Below are positions 33,308 through 43,330 of a stretch of 64,000 nt of DNA, piece by piece (position 1 is the first letter of the stretch; every line of letters begins with the position of its first letter). The DNA comes from Ceratopteris richardii. Lineage: Eukaryota; Streptophyta; Polypodiopsida; Polypodiales; Pteridaceae. The position numbers and the translations under genes were made by a program. The stretch covers positions 59,720,324 through 59,784,323 of the forward strand of contig CM035422.1 in NCBI GenBank assembly GCA_020310875.1, written 5' to 3'. Under the pieces are notes generated by a model. The model was given only the letters and a program-made list of their open reading frames with translations, did no database searches and was not told where the DNA came from.

Positions 33308-36300
33308 TGATCATATGTAGCTCCAAACATGAATCGAGGTGCACAATCACTACAAGCATGCTCATGACCCTGAGTAACAATAGGTTTCTTTCTAATTGAC
33401 AATCGATTCCTAGGATGATTCACTCCTACTGTCATGACTTGAAGTGATTGCATTCCATCCTTAGACTTGAATCTAGCATAGGTAGACCCATCATCCATGG
33501 CTTTAGTTTCCATACGACTCTCACAAATAAAGGGTTGACCTAAGAGAACTTCATAGGAGCAATTATCTTGAATAAAAAAGTGAAACTCTTCTGTGATTCC
33601 TCCTATGGATATGGGCACACTAGCACAAGCTCCATACAGGGTACCTACACCATTATCTGCAGTTCTCATACGCCATCCACAATCTTTATCTATGGGCCAT
33701 CGAAACTTATCATAGACTTCTCTTGAAATCACATTGATTTCAGAGCCGGAATCTACTAATGCATTTACAGTGATAGTGTTCTTATCATTTCCTATTTTAA
33801 CATGCATCTCTGATGTACCTCTAGACCAAAATGTTCTTTTAAAGTGACTTTCAGGATTGTTTTCATGATTTTCATGGTCAGGTTGAATAGGTCCTAAGAA
33901 ATTTTTATTAACATTTACTTCATCATCATCAAAGTCCTCTTCATCAGATTCATCAAAGTTTAATGCTTCATTCATAGCTTGATCTTGATCTAGAGAATCT
34001 TGCATCTCAGTATCTAGATTAAGCGGAAACCTCTTCCTTTTAATTAGGCCGATAAAGTTATCTTTAAAAACAGGCTTTGCAATAGAGAAAACTTGTTCTA
34101 AAGACATAGTCACTTGACTCTTAAGCAAAATGTCATCTAAAATCTCCATAGGATCTATTTTTCTCCCAATTTCTGAAATCAAGATGGCTTTAGGTTTTCT
34201 CTTTGGTTTCTTTTGTTTTTGCTCAGGGTCTTGTTTTTGTTCATGTTCTTGTGTTTGGTCTTCAGTTTGTTTTGATTGTTCTTGTTTATCTAAAGGCTTT
34301 GGTTCTGTTTTTCTTTGCTTTGTCTTCTTCCCTTTTTGTTTCTCCTCTTGTTTTTGTTCATTGGGTTGTGATTCTTGTTTTTTATCTTTAGATTGTGATG
34401 TTTCTCCGTGATCTATGATTGTTTCTATTCCCTCTGAGGTTTGTTTTCGAGTCACTCTTCTTTCACTAGGCTCAGCTTCATCTCTTTTTCGTTTTTCTTC
34501 TACATTGGATATGTGAGAAATAAGAGATTGATCTTCTATTGGTGATTCCCAAGCCGTTATTCTCCTAATCTCATCTCGTGCTCTTACTAAAGCCTCTATG
34601 GAAAAATCACCTTCCTTTGTGGGTTTACTTGATTCTACTTGTTGTTCATCAAGAGCTTCTAGTTTCACTCCTCTAGTTCCTACGTCCATTATGGTTATAT
34701 TTTCATAATGTTTTTTCATTCCTCCCTTACCATAATTTCCTTGCAAAGGTAGCCTAGATCGATAGTCACAGATTTTCTTGTCTATGTCTATTACTAGTCG
34801 TTGCTCCTTAGCAGCCTTCAATAATTCACAATCTCTCAAAAAGTGCTCTAACGAATCACACCAAGGACACCTACGAGGGCCACGCACAAACCCATTTTGA
34901 TTTTGAGGATTTTGATTAACTTGTGGTGGGAAATTTTGAAATTGAGGATTTTGTTGATAAGGTATTGCTTGAACAGGATAATTAGGATTTTGAAAATGCA
35001 ATTGATGTATTTGAGGAGCTTGGGGAGCAACATGTGGTACTTGAGGTGCAAGAGGAGCTTCCATATTATACGGTTGATGATTTTGAAAATTTTGATTTTG
35101 AGGATTTTGAAAAGCTATTTGAGAAGCTTGAGGATACAGGTTTTGATACATTTGAGGATTTTGCACATGAGGATGAGGATTTTGCATTGAAGGATTATGC
35201 ATTGGAGGATTATGCATTAGAGGAACTTGATATGCTTGAGTAGGAGCTACTTGTGGATTTTGATTGGTAGCTATAACATGTTGATTAGGCTCTTGAAAAG
35301 TCATTGGGTTCATTTGATTTTGGAAAGTTTTGGTGTAACTAGATTGTAAAGCATCTATAGTCTTGGCCAAATTGGATTGTGTAGCAATAAGACTTTCCAT
35401 TTGCTTAGTGAGAATATCCACTTGAGATTGTTCAACTACACTTTTATTTGGCTCTACTTTAAAACCTTGAGTAGGCTCCATCATTTGAGGAATAGGAGTA
35501 GAGTCAAAAAGCATAGCATGGGATTGTTCTCTAACTTGCTCCTTAGTTTGTGGAAGGCTAGCTTGAGGAAGACTAGTTTGCTCATAAAGCATGGATTGTC
35601 TTTGATGTCTATGGGCTATAGCCTCTACTACTTTACGCACTTTTTGCCAATTGTCAGTAAGACCATAGCGCTTATCTGGTTCTTCTAATCGCCGTTCAAC
35701 TTCCCTACTAGTTTCAGGATGAAGAAGCTTAAGAAAATTGATCACAAGATCAGGTTCCAAAGTTATCTTATCCTCATCAGGAAGTTGTTCATAGCGTCTA
35801 ATATACTCATTTTGTAAGTGAGTAATAGAGCTACTAGGCTTTGGAGAATTGACCCATCGTAAGAATCCATCTCGATTATGTTGGCTATAATCTTCAAGAT
35901 AGAATTCTTTGAGCATCTCCTTTCTAAAATCACTCCAAGGAAGACTATCATATTGAGTGACACGGTTTATGATAGAGCTATCAACAATTCGTTCAAAGAA
36001 TGATATCAAAAGATCTTCGGGAAGACCAAAAATCATAGCTTGCTCTTCAAACAAATCTAAGTAGCTTGTGATGTTGATGCCATTGAATTTTCCCTTCTCT
36101 CTCAACATAGAAGAGACTATTCTTTGGCCTTGTTTCTCAACAATAAGGGATTTGAATCCTTCCTCCATCTTATGTGAATAAGCAAGTGATGCACGATGCT
36201 CTAGATCTCTCACAAATGCGTTTACTTCGCGACGAAGATGTGCACGATATTGTGAGAAATCCAGTGCAACACTCAAGACTGATGATGATGAAATGATGAG

Positions 36301-36333
36301 GATAAAAAATATGAAACAAAGGATATGGATCAC
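33295..36333 (-). CDS. Gypsy E gag-protease polyprotein
   Basis: 1012 codons. Residues 1-24 are strongly hydrophobic, an odd start for Gag. The next Met (residue 55, near 36171) is an alternative start. Residues ~60-250 form a retrotransposon gag-like helical region (LPWSDFRKEMLKEFYLEDYS). Residues ~300-485 are Gln/Asn/Pro-rich with repeated QNPQ. Zinc knuckle CPWCDSLEHFLRDC is at ~489-502. Residues ~610-720 are highly charged (Lys/Glu/Gln). Aspartic protease ALVDSGSEINVIS lies at ~858-870, with a later VLLGQPF strand. Having protease at the end of the gag frame and RT in the next frame implies frameshifting to make Gag-Pol. No internal stops. Confidence 0.93.
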   Translation of the reverse strand: MIHILCFIFFILIISSSSVLSVALDFSQYRAHLRREVNAFVRDLEHRASLAYSHKMEEGFKSLIVEKQGQRIVSSMLREKGKFNGINITSYLDLFEEQAMIFGLPEDLLISFFERIVDSSIINRVTQYDSLPWSDFRKEMLKEFYLEDYSQHNRDGFLRWVNSPKPSSSITHLQNEYIRRYEQLPDEDKITLEPDLVINFLKLLHPETSREVERRLEEPDKRYGLTDNWQKVRKVVEAIAHRHQRQSMLYEQTSLPQASLPQTKEQVREQSHAMLFDSTPIPQMMEPTQGFKVEPNKSVVEQSQVDILTKQMESLIATQSNLAKTIDALQSSYTKTFQNQMNPMTFQEPNQHVIATNQNPQVAPTQAYQVPLMHNPPMHNPSMQNPHPHVQNPQMYQNLYPQASQIAFQNPQNQNFQNHQPYNMEAPLAPQVPHVAPQAPQIHQLHFQNPNYPVQAIPYQQNPQFQNFPPQVNQNPQNQNGFVRGPRRCPWCDSLEHFLRDCELLKAAKEQRLVIDIDKKICDYRSRLPLQGNYGKGGMKKHYENITIMDVGTRGVKLEALDEQQVESSKPTKEGDFSIEALVRARDEIRRITAWESPIEDQSLISHISNVEEKRKRDEAEPSERRVTRKQTSEGIETIIDHGETSQSKDKKQESQPNEQKQEEKQKGKKTKQRKTEPKPLDKQEQSKQTEDQTQEHEQKQDPEQKQKKPKRKPKAILISEIGRKIDPMEILDDILLKSQVTMSLEQVFSIAKPVFKDNFIGLIKRKRFPLNLDTEMQDSLDQDQAMNEALNFDESDEEDFDDDEVNVNKNFLGPIQPDHENHENNPESHFKRTFWSRGTSEMHVKIGNDKNTITVNALVDSGSEINVISREVYDKFRWPIDKDCGWRMRTADNGVGTLYGACASVPISIGGITEEFHFFIQDNCSYEVLLGQPFICESRMETKAMDDGSTYARFKSKDGMQSLQVMTVGVNHPRNRLSIRKKPIVTQGHEHACSDCAPRFMFGATYDQNFG
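34895..35290 (-). repeat. Degenerate minisatellite inside gypsy E gag
   Basis: Repeated GAGGATTTTG/GAGGAGCTTG-type units on the plus strand, encoding the Gln/Asn/Pro-rich linker (QNPQ, APQ, HNP repeats) on the minus strand. Plus-strand frames through it are shadows. Confidence 0.65.
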
Positions 36334-36389
36334 AACCTCCCAACAAGATCAGAAGCAAATGCCACGAAGCGTTTCACGTCGGGTTCAAA
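36334..36389 (-). other. Short gypsy E leader with non-canonical primer site
   Basis: Only 56 bases separate the 5' LTR from the first gag ATG. Directly after the LTR the minus strand reads TTTGAACCCGACGTGAAACG, which lacks the TGG start expected for pairing with an intact tRNA CCA end. The complement GTCGGGTTCAAA resembles a tRNA T-arm, so a tRNA fragment could be the primer. I cannot name the tRNA. Confidence 0.55.
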
Positions 36390-38520
36390 TGTGGAGGTGA
36401 TCGCAATCCGGGTGGATCGGGTCCGGTCGTGGCACACACAGGGTGTATGAAGCTAATGAATGTTGGATGGTTTAAGGACATGAAAGTGAAATTAATGTTG
36501 AGTATGGAGAAGAGAGAGATGTCGAAATGATTATGGGAATGGGAAAGTAGGAGTGAGATTTATGAACATGAATGATAAGAATGAAAGAGAACCATACACA
36601 CGAATCAAATTTGGAAGGAAGAATGGTCCATTGAAGGAGCTTCTTAAACACTTCCTAATTCTAATTCATATGCATAGTCTTCTTTGGATGATATGTATGC
36701 ATGACGTGAATAGATGGAATCCTTACACATAAACCAGTTTCGAAAGGAAGAATGGTCCAATATTGGAGCTTCTTATACACTTTCAGAAACTAATCAATAT
36801 GTATGGGTATGTATGGTTTATATGCATGCAAGTGAATTATGATAATAGAGTTTACTCACAAGCTCAAAGAAACATCCTCACTGGTTCAACGCAATACTGC
36901 GGAGCCTTCTCACACATAGAAGAAATAGAAGACATGTAAAAATACTTAAGAGACTGAGAGAGGAGACAAGAGACAAGTGACAAGTGACATGAATTAAAAG
37001 GATTTGAATTAAGATACATGTAAAATATCGTCGTGGTACGTCATGCTAAGCAGTCTACTGATCAAAGGTGGTTCCGACCCTCAAACCATGATAGTTCAAC
37101 CGAATGTCACACGTAAGAAGGTGAGTTCCACTCCAGTGACCCTATGTCTGTCTAGGCTCGTAACGTCTAACTAAAGAAGTCTAAGACTCATTAAAATCAG
37201 CTCTAACTCACTCACACGCTCCACCGAGGGTGAGTCAAGATAGAGATGCTGGTTTCAAGAGCCTATCCTAGATTGGAGTTCTAACTTAAATTTGAAACTA
37301 GGTTCTATACTCATACTAGCTCACCTTGGATCCTCACTCGCTCAACCGAGGGTGATCGTCTCAAGGAAACCGTAAGCTAGCATGAGCCCTATGGATGCCT
37401 AACAATGATGCTCTAGGAGTTTGGAGGGGGGTTTATATAGTTTTTTGAATGAATTTGGGCCCTTGGATCTAGAGAAATCAACTCTCAACTCTAGGATCAC
37501 TACTTTTGATTACAACCATTTGATTAATCAAATCAATGGCTTGGAATTGTTCTTTCTATCAAATCTAGTGTAAAGGAGTGAAATTTAGGCGCCCTCATTC
37601 TCCACCATTGGATCTGGGGATGATCTGGACCGTCGGATCAGTGCTGACATCAATTCGGATAAGATAAGCCACTATTTTTGGAGAAACACTGCATTATTGA
37701 TCTTTGATTGTAAAAAAAGTCTTCTTTTATGGAAAAACTCGTGGATCCTCCTTGCTTTAAGCATAAGTGCATCTCCAACCTTGAATATGAGCTCATCTTG
37801 ATCGTACAACATGGCTCAATCAGCTTTCGCCATGTGGTGGCCCTTCAACCCTTCAATTTGCTTAAACTAGAAAACTGCAGTGATCCTGAAAACTGGACTT
37901 TGTGCTCTTTGACCCTCCAAATAGGCTTTGATGAAGATGAAACTTTGTAGGACTATGTTTCCAAAGATCTCCTTCAGGAATATGCAGAAATAACTCCCAT
38001 CTGAATCTCCCTTGTACAAGTTTGACTACATTTGGAAGCTTGCAAGGTGGCATTAAGGTCTCTAGGAAGCTCGGATAGCCTTGAAACTTTATACAAATAT
38101 GTAGCCACATATGGTCTTTATACATGCCAAACCATATGGCTAACATAAATTTCTATACAAGAATTTGTAGGGTCAAACTAGAAAAAATACATTTTTACAA
38201 AATGAACATAGCATATCAATGTGCTACCAAATCCATTTTCTGCTGAAATTTGGGCTATAGACTGCCTTTGACAATCTTTACAAGTATATGGATTTTCATC
38301 TAATTTGGTGACAATGAAATTTAAATTTCCCAACTTTGACCAGCTTTGACCAACTTTGACTGCTACCATGGACTTTCTTGATTTCTTTGAAACTTTGTAT
38401 GTGAGCTTCCTTTGACATCCTTGATGCATCCTGGACTTCTCGGAGAATTCCGGCTACCTTCACCAAATATGTTTTTTGTAGGCCTTCACAAGTGAGAGAG
38501 GAGAGAAAATCTCGACGACA
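36390..38520 (-). repeat. 5' LTR of gypsy E
   Basis: 2131 bp, matching 21317-23453 with one substitution and a 6-bp difference near 38321 (the left LTR has the extra bases in its GAAATTTTTGCCC stretch). Confidence 0.95.
37431..37443 (-). promoter_or_regulatory. TATA box of gypsy E 5' LTR
   Basis: The minus strand reads AAACTATATAAAC, a strong plant TATA box, repeated at 22358-22370 in the 3' LTR. Transcription would start ~30 bases to the left, leaving a long leader to gag. Confidence 0.6.
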
Positions 38521-38524
38521 ACGA

Positions 38525-39358
38525 GTTTGTACATATATGCCTATATATACAAGTAGAAAGTAGGGGCATGTAAGAGAGATGATGAAAGACAAGTTTTAAG
38601 AGTCATTAGACATTTTAAAAGTGATGAGAATATAGCTCATCAATCAGGTATAATATTTTCATGAATAGAAGAAAAATTGCGCTCGATATTTTGCTCAATG
38701 CTCCTTTTGTGTTTATTCTTTTGTGAAATTCTTTTGTACAAGTCTAAGTCTATAGTTGAGTGAGCTCTATACAAATTTTCAGATCCTAATTGTGATCAAG
38801 CTGAGAAAATTGAGATTAGGAACATTTACATGTGTAAATGTGAAGAAGAGAAGACTACAATAGGTGCAAATTCGATGATAATGTTTTGATCAGTTCTCCT
38901 TCCATAGTGTAAAGTTTTGAGCAAACAAGTACACATTCTTTAAGTTTTAAGGTAAGCTACCTATGTCTAAAAGCATTTGAATAAACGAGTTCTAGTTTGA
39001 GAGAACTATGCATTAGAAGTTGCAGGTGTCAAAGTATACTTTTAGACATAGGTGAATTGTTTAGAGTAAATCTCAAGGTTTACTAAACCTTTTGAGAAAG
39101 TTTAACTTGGAGAAGGTGTGAAAACACTAGGCAACACCTCGTACAAAGTTTCATTGAAAACTTTACACATTTGATCACTCAATGAGTGAATTAAGTGCAG
39201 TAGACTTTTCTCAATAATCCCTCTCTTCACAGTTAGTGCAAAGATTGGTAATCTGGCATTAGTCTTCCAAATTGGTTGAGGTCTTGAGTTGTTCTTGATA
39301 TAGAGGTGCTATAACATCAAGGATAACTTGTTCTTTTGGAGATTAAGGCTCTCCATCA
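38525..39358 (+). repeat. 3' LTR of copia C, second part
   Basis: Continues the C LTR after gypsy E and its ACGA duplication, from GTTTGTACATATATG to CTCTCCATCA. Followed by TTAAT, the C target duplication. Confidence 0.92.
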
Positions 39359-39363
39359 TTAAT

Positions 39364-39924
39364 TGCAGATGGTTTTGAGAATAGCCTAATTGAGAGCACC
39401 TTCTATGTGAAGCATGTAGATGATGTAATTCTGATCATTGTTGTGTATGTTGATGACATGCTACTCACTAGTCCTAATGATAAGCACATTGGTGAACTTA
39501 AGGTTGATGAATCTTTTGAGATGTCACACTTAATGGCATTTTCATCATTATTTGGGCATTCAATTTATGCAAGTTGATGGGGAATTTCTTTGTGTAAACA
39601 AAATATATTAACACATTATCATAGAATTTTGGCTGTGAAGATTGCAAACCTACTGCCACTCCTATGGAAACATATTTATGATTGAGTCTTCACGATGTTG
39701 ATGCATTTGATGTTGTTCTCTAACAGTAGGCTACTAGATGCTTGGTTTACTTATGCATGACTCAACCAGGATATTCAATTTTTTGTCTATCAGATGAACA
39801 GGTCTATGCATTGCCCAAGTGTCAAGCATTGACAGTGATTAAATGCATCTTTCACTAGTTGAGTGACAACTAGCTACTTGGATTGTTTTATCCCAAAGGC
39901 GGATCATTACCGCTTGATTTATTG
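39364..39924 (+). pseudogene. A3 part 2: outer family A copy, RT to RNase H
   Basis: Continuation of 15455-15742 (GGTTTTGAGAATAG onward). The RT end includes VVYVDDMLLTSPN-like sequence near 39440-39480, followed by decayed connection and RNase H start (LFYPKGGSLPLDL). Multiple stops and frameshifts. It ends abruptly in gypsy fragment I with no LTR. Confidence 0.85.
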
Positions 39925-41062
39925 GCCTTCCATATAGTGCTACTTCCTTGGCTTAATGTGAGTTTCAAAATCATATTCTTGAAATAGTAATAGCCACTTC
40001 GAAACCTTTCCAGCTACTCTAGGCTTATTAATGAAATTCTTTAGAGGTTGACGGTCAGAAATGACGATGAAATGTATGCCTAGAAGATAGTGTTGAAATG
40101 TTTGAAGTGCAAGCACAATAGACAAACCTTCTCTTTCTATAGTATTGTAATTTCTCTTTGTTTTTGTAAATAATCTGCTTCCATAAGCAATAGGTTGGTC
40201 TACCCTGTGTGGAGATGGTTGTGCCAAGACTGCTCCAACTTCATGAAGGTTGACATGTGTATGCACATGGAACTCAAGTGACCAATTAGGAATAGTTAAG
40301 AATGGTGCAATACATAAGATTAACTTTAGTTAGCTGAATGGATTTTCAACTTCAAGAATCCAAAAGAAAGGGATCTTCTTACTGGTAAGCGTTGACAAAG
40401 GCTTAGCTATTTCCAAGTACATTCATATAAATCTTCTATGGTACCCTGCATGGCCTAGAAAACTTTTCATTTCCTTAAGAGTTTGTGGAATGATCATGAA
40501 AAGAATGGTAGCTTCTTTAGTCCGATCAACAATTATCCCTTTGATCGAAACTATGTGACTAAGAAAAGTACCTTTGGTGACCAAAAATTGACATCTCACA
40601 GGGTTCAACTTCAAACCTATTTTGAGACACTATGCAAAGATTTCCTTCAAATTTTCCAAATGCTGATGAAAATTTTGGGCCACTGTTCTTCTATCTATAC
40701 CTGAGAATACTAAAAAGTCATCCATGAAACGTGGAAAAATGTCATTAACCATTTACAAAGTATTAGAAACATTGTTCTATTAAATGAAGCAAGTGCATTT
40801 TTGAGACCAAAATCCATGCGGGTGTAGACATAAGTGCCCCATGGAGTAACAAAGGTCGTTTTGTCTCTATCTTTAGGATGAATAAAAATTTGATTGTAGC
40901 CATTGAATCTGTGAAGAAACTATACAAATTATGTCCGACTACTTCTTCTAGTATCTGCTCTATGAAGGGTTAAGGGAAACCACCTTGAACAATCACCTTA
41001 TTCAAAGCACGAAAATCAATTCACACTTATTTTTCCATTATTTTTCTTAGGTACAATAACCA
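39925..41062 (-). pseudogene. Gypsy I: RT-RNase H fragment, decayed
   Basis: On the minus strand from 41062: VPKKN near the edge, a long RT block with GYNQIFIHPKDRDKTTFVTP and DFGLKNA near 40800-40900, a catalytic FMDDFLVFSG near 40700, an RT thumb with FLSHIVSIKGI (40423-40614), and RNase H with PIAYGSRLFTKTKRNYNTIE (39940-40266). Several stops. It lies in the opposite orientation between two family A copies, with no LTR or target duplication, so it is a fragment captured by rearrangement. Confidence 0.8.
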
Positions 41063-41299
41063 TAGATGAAATAGTGCTTCTTTTGCATCGGATTGTTATG
41101 CTATGGTTGCCTCTACTCTTTGTGATGAGAGTGAGCCTGTTTAGTTTATGAACCACAAAATTCTAAAAATTGGATGACTGCTATGCAATCAGAATATGAT
41201 GCTATTATGAAAAATGGTACCTGGTCTTTATGTGACTTGCCTCGTGGCAAGAAGGCCATTGGCATTAAGTGGGTATACAAGGTGAAACGTAAGCCTAAT

Positions 41300-42193
41300 G
41301 GAACACTTGATAGGTATAAGGCTAGGCTTGTTGCAAAAGTTTATGCTCAAGAAAGAGGCATTGATTTTGATGAGACCTTTGCACCTACATGCTGAATGAC
41401 TATTGTTCGTAGCAGTTCTGCACTTGCAACTCATCATGGTTGGAAGGTACATTAGTTGGACATTAAAACTGCATTTTTGAATGGCGACTTACATGAAGAA
41501 GTGTATGTTTTTAAGCCCCATGATTTTGTGCAGAAAGGGCTTGAAAAAAAAGTATGCAGGTTGAAAAAAGGCATTATATGGTTTGAAACAAGCACCACGT
41601 GCTTGGTATGAAAAGATACATGCCTACTTGATTGCACATGGTTTTGAAAGGAGTCCAACTAAGAGCACTTTATACATTAAGTGTGCAAATGATGTGCTTT
41701 TGATCATTGTTGTCTATGTTGATGACATGATGCTCGCTAGTCCTATGGAACACTTGATAGGTATAAGGCTAGGCTTGTTGCAAAAGTTTATGCTCAAGAA
41801 AGAGGCATTGATTTTGATGAGACCTTTGCACCTACATGCTGAATGACTATTGTTCGTAGCAGTTCTGCACTTGCAACTCATCATGGTTGGAAGGTACATT
41901 AGTTGGACATTAAAACTGCATTTTTGAATGGCGACTTACATGAAGAAGTGTATGTTTTTAAGCCCCATGATTTTGTGCAGAAAGGGCTTGAAAACAAAGT
42001 ATGCAGGTTGAAAAAAGGCATTATATGGTTTGAAACAAGCACCACGTGCTTGGTATGAAAAGATACATGCCTACTTGATTGCACATGGTTTTGAAAGGAG
42101 TCCAACTAAGAGCACTTTATACATTAAGTGTGCAAATGATGTGCTTTTGATCATTGTTGTCTATGTTGATGACATGATGCTCACTAGTCCTAA
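41300..42193 (+). repeat. 447-bp tandem duplication within A4 RT
   Basis: 41300-41746 and 41747-42193 are near-identical (I noted GAAAAAAAAG against GAAAACAAAG and GCTCGCTAG against GCTCACTAG). Both units carry the same stop codon (TGCTGAATGAC), so the duplication happened after the element had decayed. Unit length is a multiple of three. The junction shares CCTA(A)TGG with the start of the unit. Confidence 0.9.
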
Positions 42194-43177
42194 TGAGAAG
42201 CATATTGCTGATTGGAATGCCTCATTTGAGATGTCAAATTTGGGGCATTTGCATCATTATTTGGGTATTCATTTATGCAAGTTGATGGCAGACTAGCTTT
42301 GTGTGAAAGAAAATATATTGACACATTATTATAGCGTTTGGGCCTTGAAGATTGCAAACCTATTGCCATTCCTATGGAGACATGTTTACAGTTGAGTTTT
42401 CATGATGTTGGAGATGCATTTGATGTTGTTTTCTATTGGCAGACTATTGGATGCTTGATTTACTTATGCATTACTTGGCCATATATTCAATTTGCTATCT
42501 CATAGATGATCAGGTTTATGCATTGCCCAGGTGTCAAGCATTGGCATGTAGTTAAGCACATCTTTCACTACTTGAGTGGTACTCGGCTACTTGGATTGTT
42601 TTATCCCAAGAGGGGATCACTACCGCTAGATTTACATGCTTTTTCTAACTTTGACTGGGTTGGTTGCTATGACACTCATGCATCCACTAATGGTTTTGGA
42701 TTCATGCTTGGTAGCTCATGCATATCTTGGTTGAGCAAGAAGCAGACTACTATGGCCACTTCTAGTTGTGAGGCTAAGTATAGGGAGCTTTCACAATGAT
42801 TGTTGCGTGTGTGTGGCTTAGACGCCTTTTGGCTGATTTGGGTGTTGCTCAGTCTTCTACCACCACCATCTTTACTAATAGCCAGAGTGCATTGGCAATT
42901 GGGAGGAACCCTGTGTTCCATGCTTGCACTAAGCACATTGAGGTGCACTATCATTATGTGAGGGAGAGGTTCTCTGCTGGAGAGATCAATTTGGCATATG
43001 TGCCCACATAGGAGAACATTGCATACCTTTTCACAAAGGCTCTGCCTAGGGAGAAGTTTGAAGCTTTCCGCAAAGCTTTGGGCTTACTTCCTTTTGTGGA
43101 TTGATTCCACATAGCTTGGCACTTCCTTATACATGAGTGTCAGCTCCTTGTGCACTGCATCACTCCCAGGGGGGATT

Positions 43178-43330
43178 TGTTGATATAATTAGGTAGTGAT
43201 GTGTGAACACACTAGGACCATCGGGGTACTTTTTCCCCTCTTTAGGAGGTTTTTTCCCCCAGCTTGTATATATGTCTATAACTCTAACGTGTCACTTATC
43301 TTTGTACATTCTCTTGGTAATACATTCAGT
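43178..43330 (+). repeat. Partial 3' LTR of A4
   Basis: TGTTGATATAATTAGG to ATACATTCAGT matches the first two thirds of the family A LTR in plus orientation, then switches to gypsy sequence. A PPT (CCCAGGGGGGATT) precedes it. Confidence 0.9.

Larger units (their letters stand above)
21317..38520 (-). mobile_element. Gypsy E, full-length Ty3/gypsy with 2.1-kb LTRs
   Basis: About 12.0 kb after removing A5 and its target duplication. Minus-strand order: 5' LTR 36390-38520, gag-protease 33295-36333, RT-RNase H-integrase 29852-33235, ~1.2 kb non-coding, PPT, 3' LTR 21317-23453. The LTRs appear identical except for one substitution and a 6-bp indel. The target duplication is ACGA (21313-21316 and 38521-38524), and the empty site survives in copia C's 5' LTR. 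Both coding frames are open, so apart from the insertion of A5 downstream of pol it looks recently active. It lacks a chromodomain. I could not assign it to a named lineage with confidence. Confidence 0.95.
15743..39358 (+). mobile_element. Copia C, plus strand, split by gypsy E
   Basis: LTR retrotransposon of about 6.4 kb after removal of gypsy E (21317-38520). 5' LTR 15743-16765, degenerate PBS, gag-pol 16987-21133, and a 3' LTR split into 21142-21316 and 38525-39358. Target duplication TTGAT (15738-15742) and TTAAT (39359-39363), one substitution apart. The family A sequence on the two sides joins into a continuous reading through this site. LTRs differ by a few percent, and the coding region has several stops, so it is older than E and A5. 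Confidence 0.93.
41063..43330 (+). pseudogene. A4: family A copy, RT to partial 3' LTR
   Basis: Starts before RT (SCFASDCYAMVA-like), runs through WMTAMQSEYDAIMKNGTWSL, RT with VVYVDDM, RNase H with GCYDTHASTNGF and SSCEAKYRE (42506-43011), and reaches the LTR at 43178. Stops and frameshifts throughout. It contains a 447-bp tandem duplication of the RT core. It overlaps A3 in content and so is a separate copy. It is cut off within its LTR at 43330, where gypsy J begins. Confidence 0.85.

Noticed and set aside
34130..35243. Several plus-strand frames rich in Phe/Cys or Leu/Ile
   Set aside because: They are antisense shadows of the charged and Gln/Asn/Pro-rich parts of gypsy E gag.
34895..35290. 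CRISPR-like array of short repeats
   Set aside because: The units are degenerate, have no spacers of regular length and lie within an intact gag frame. The context is eukaryotic.
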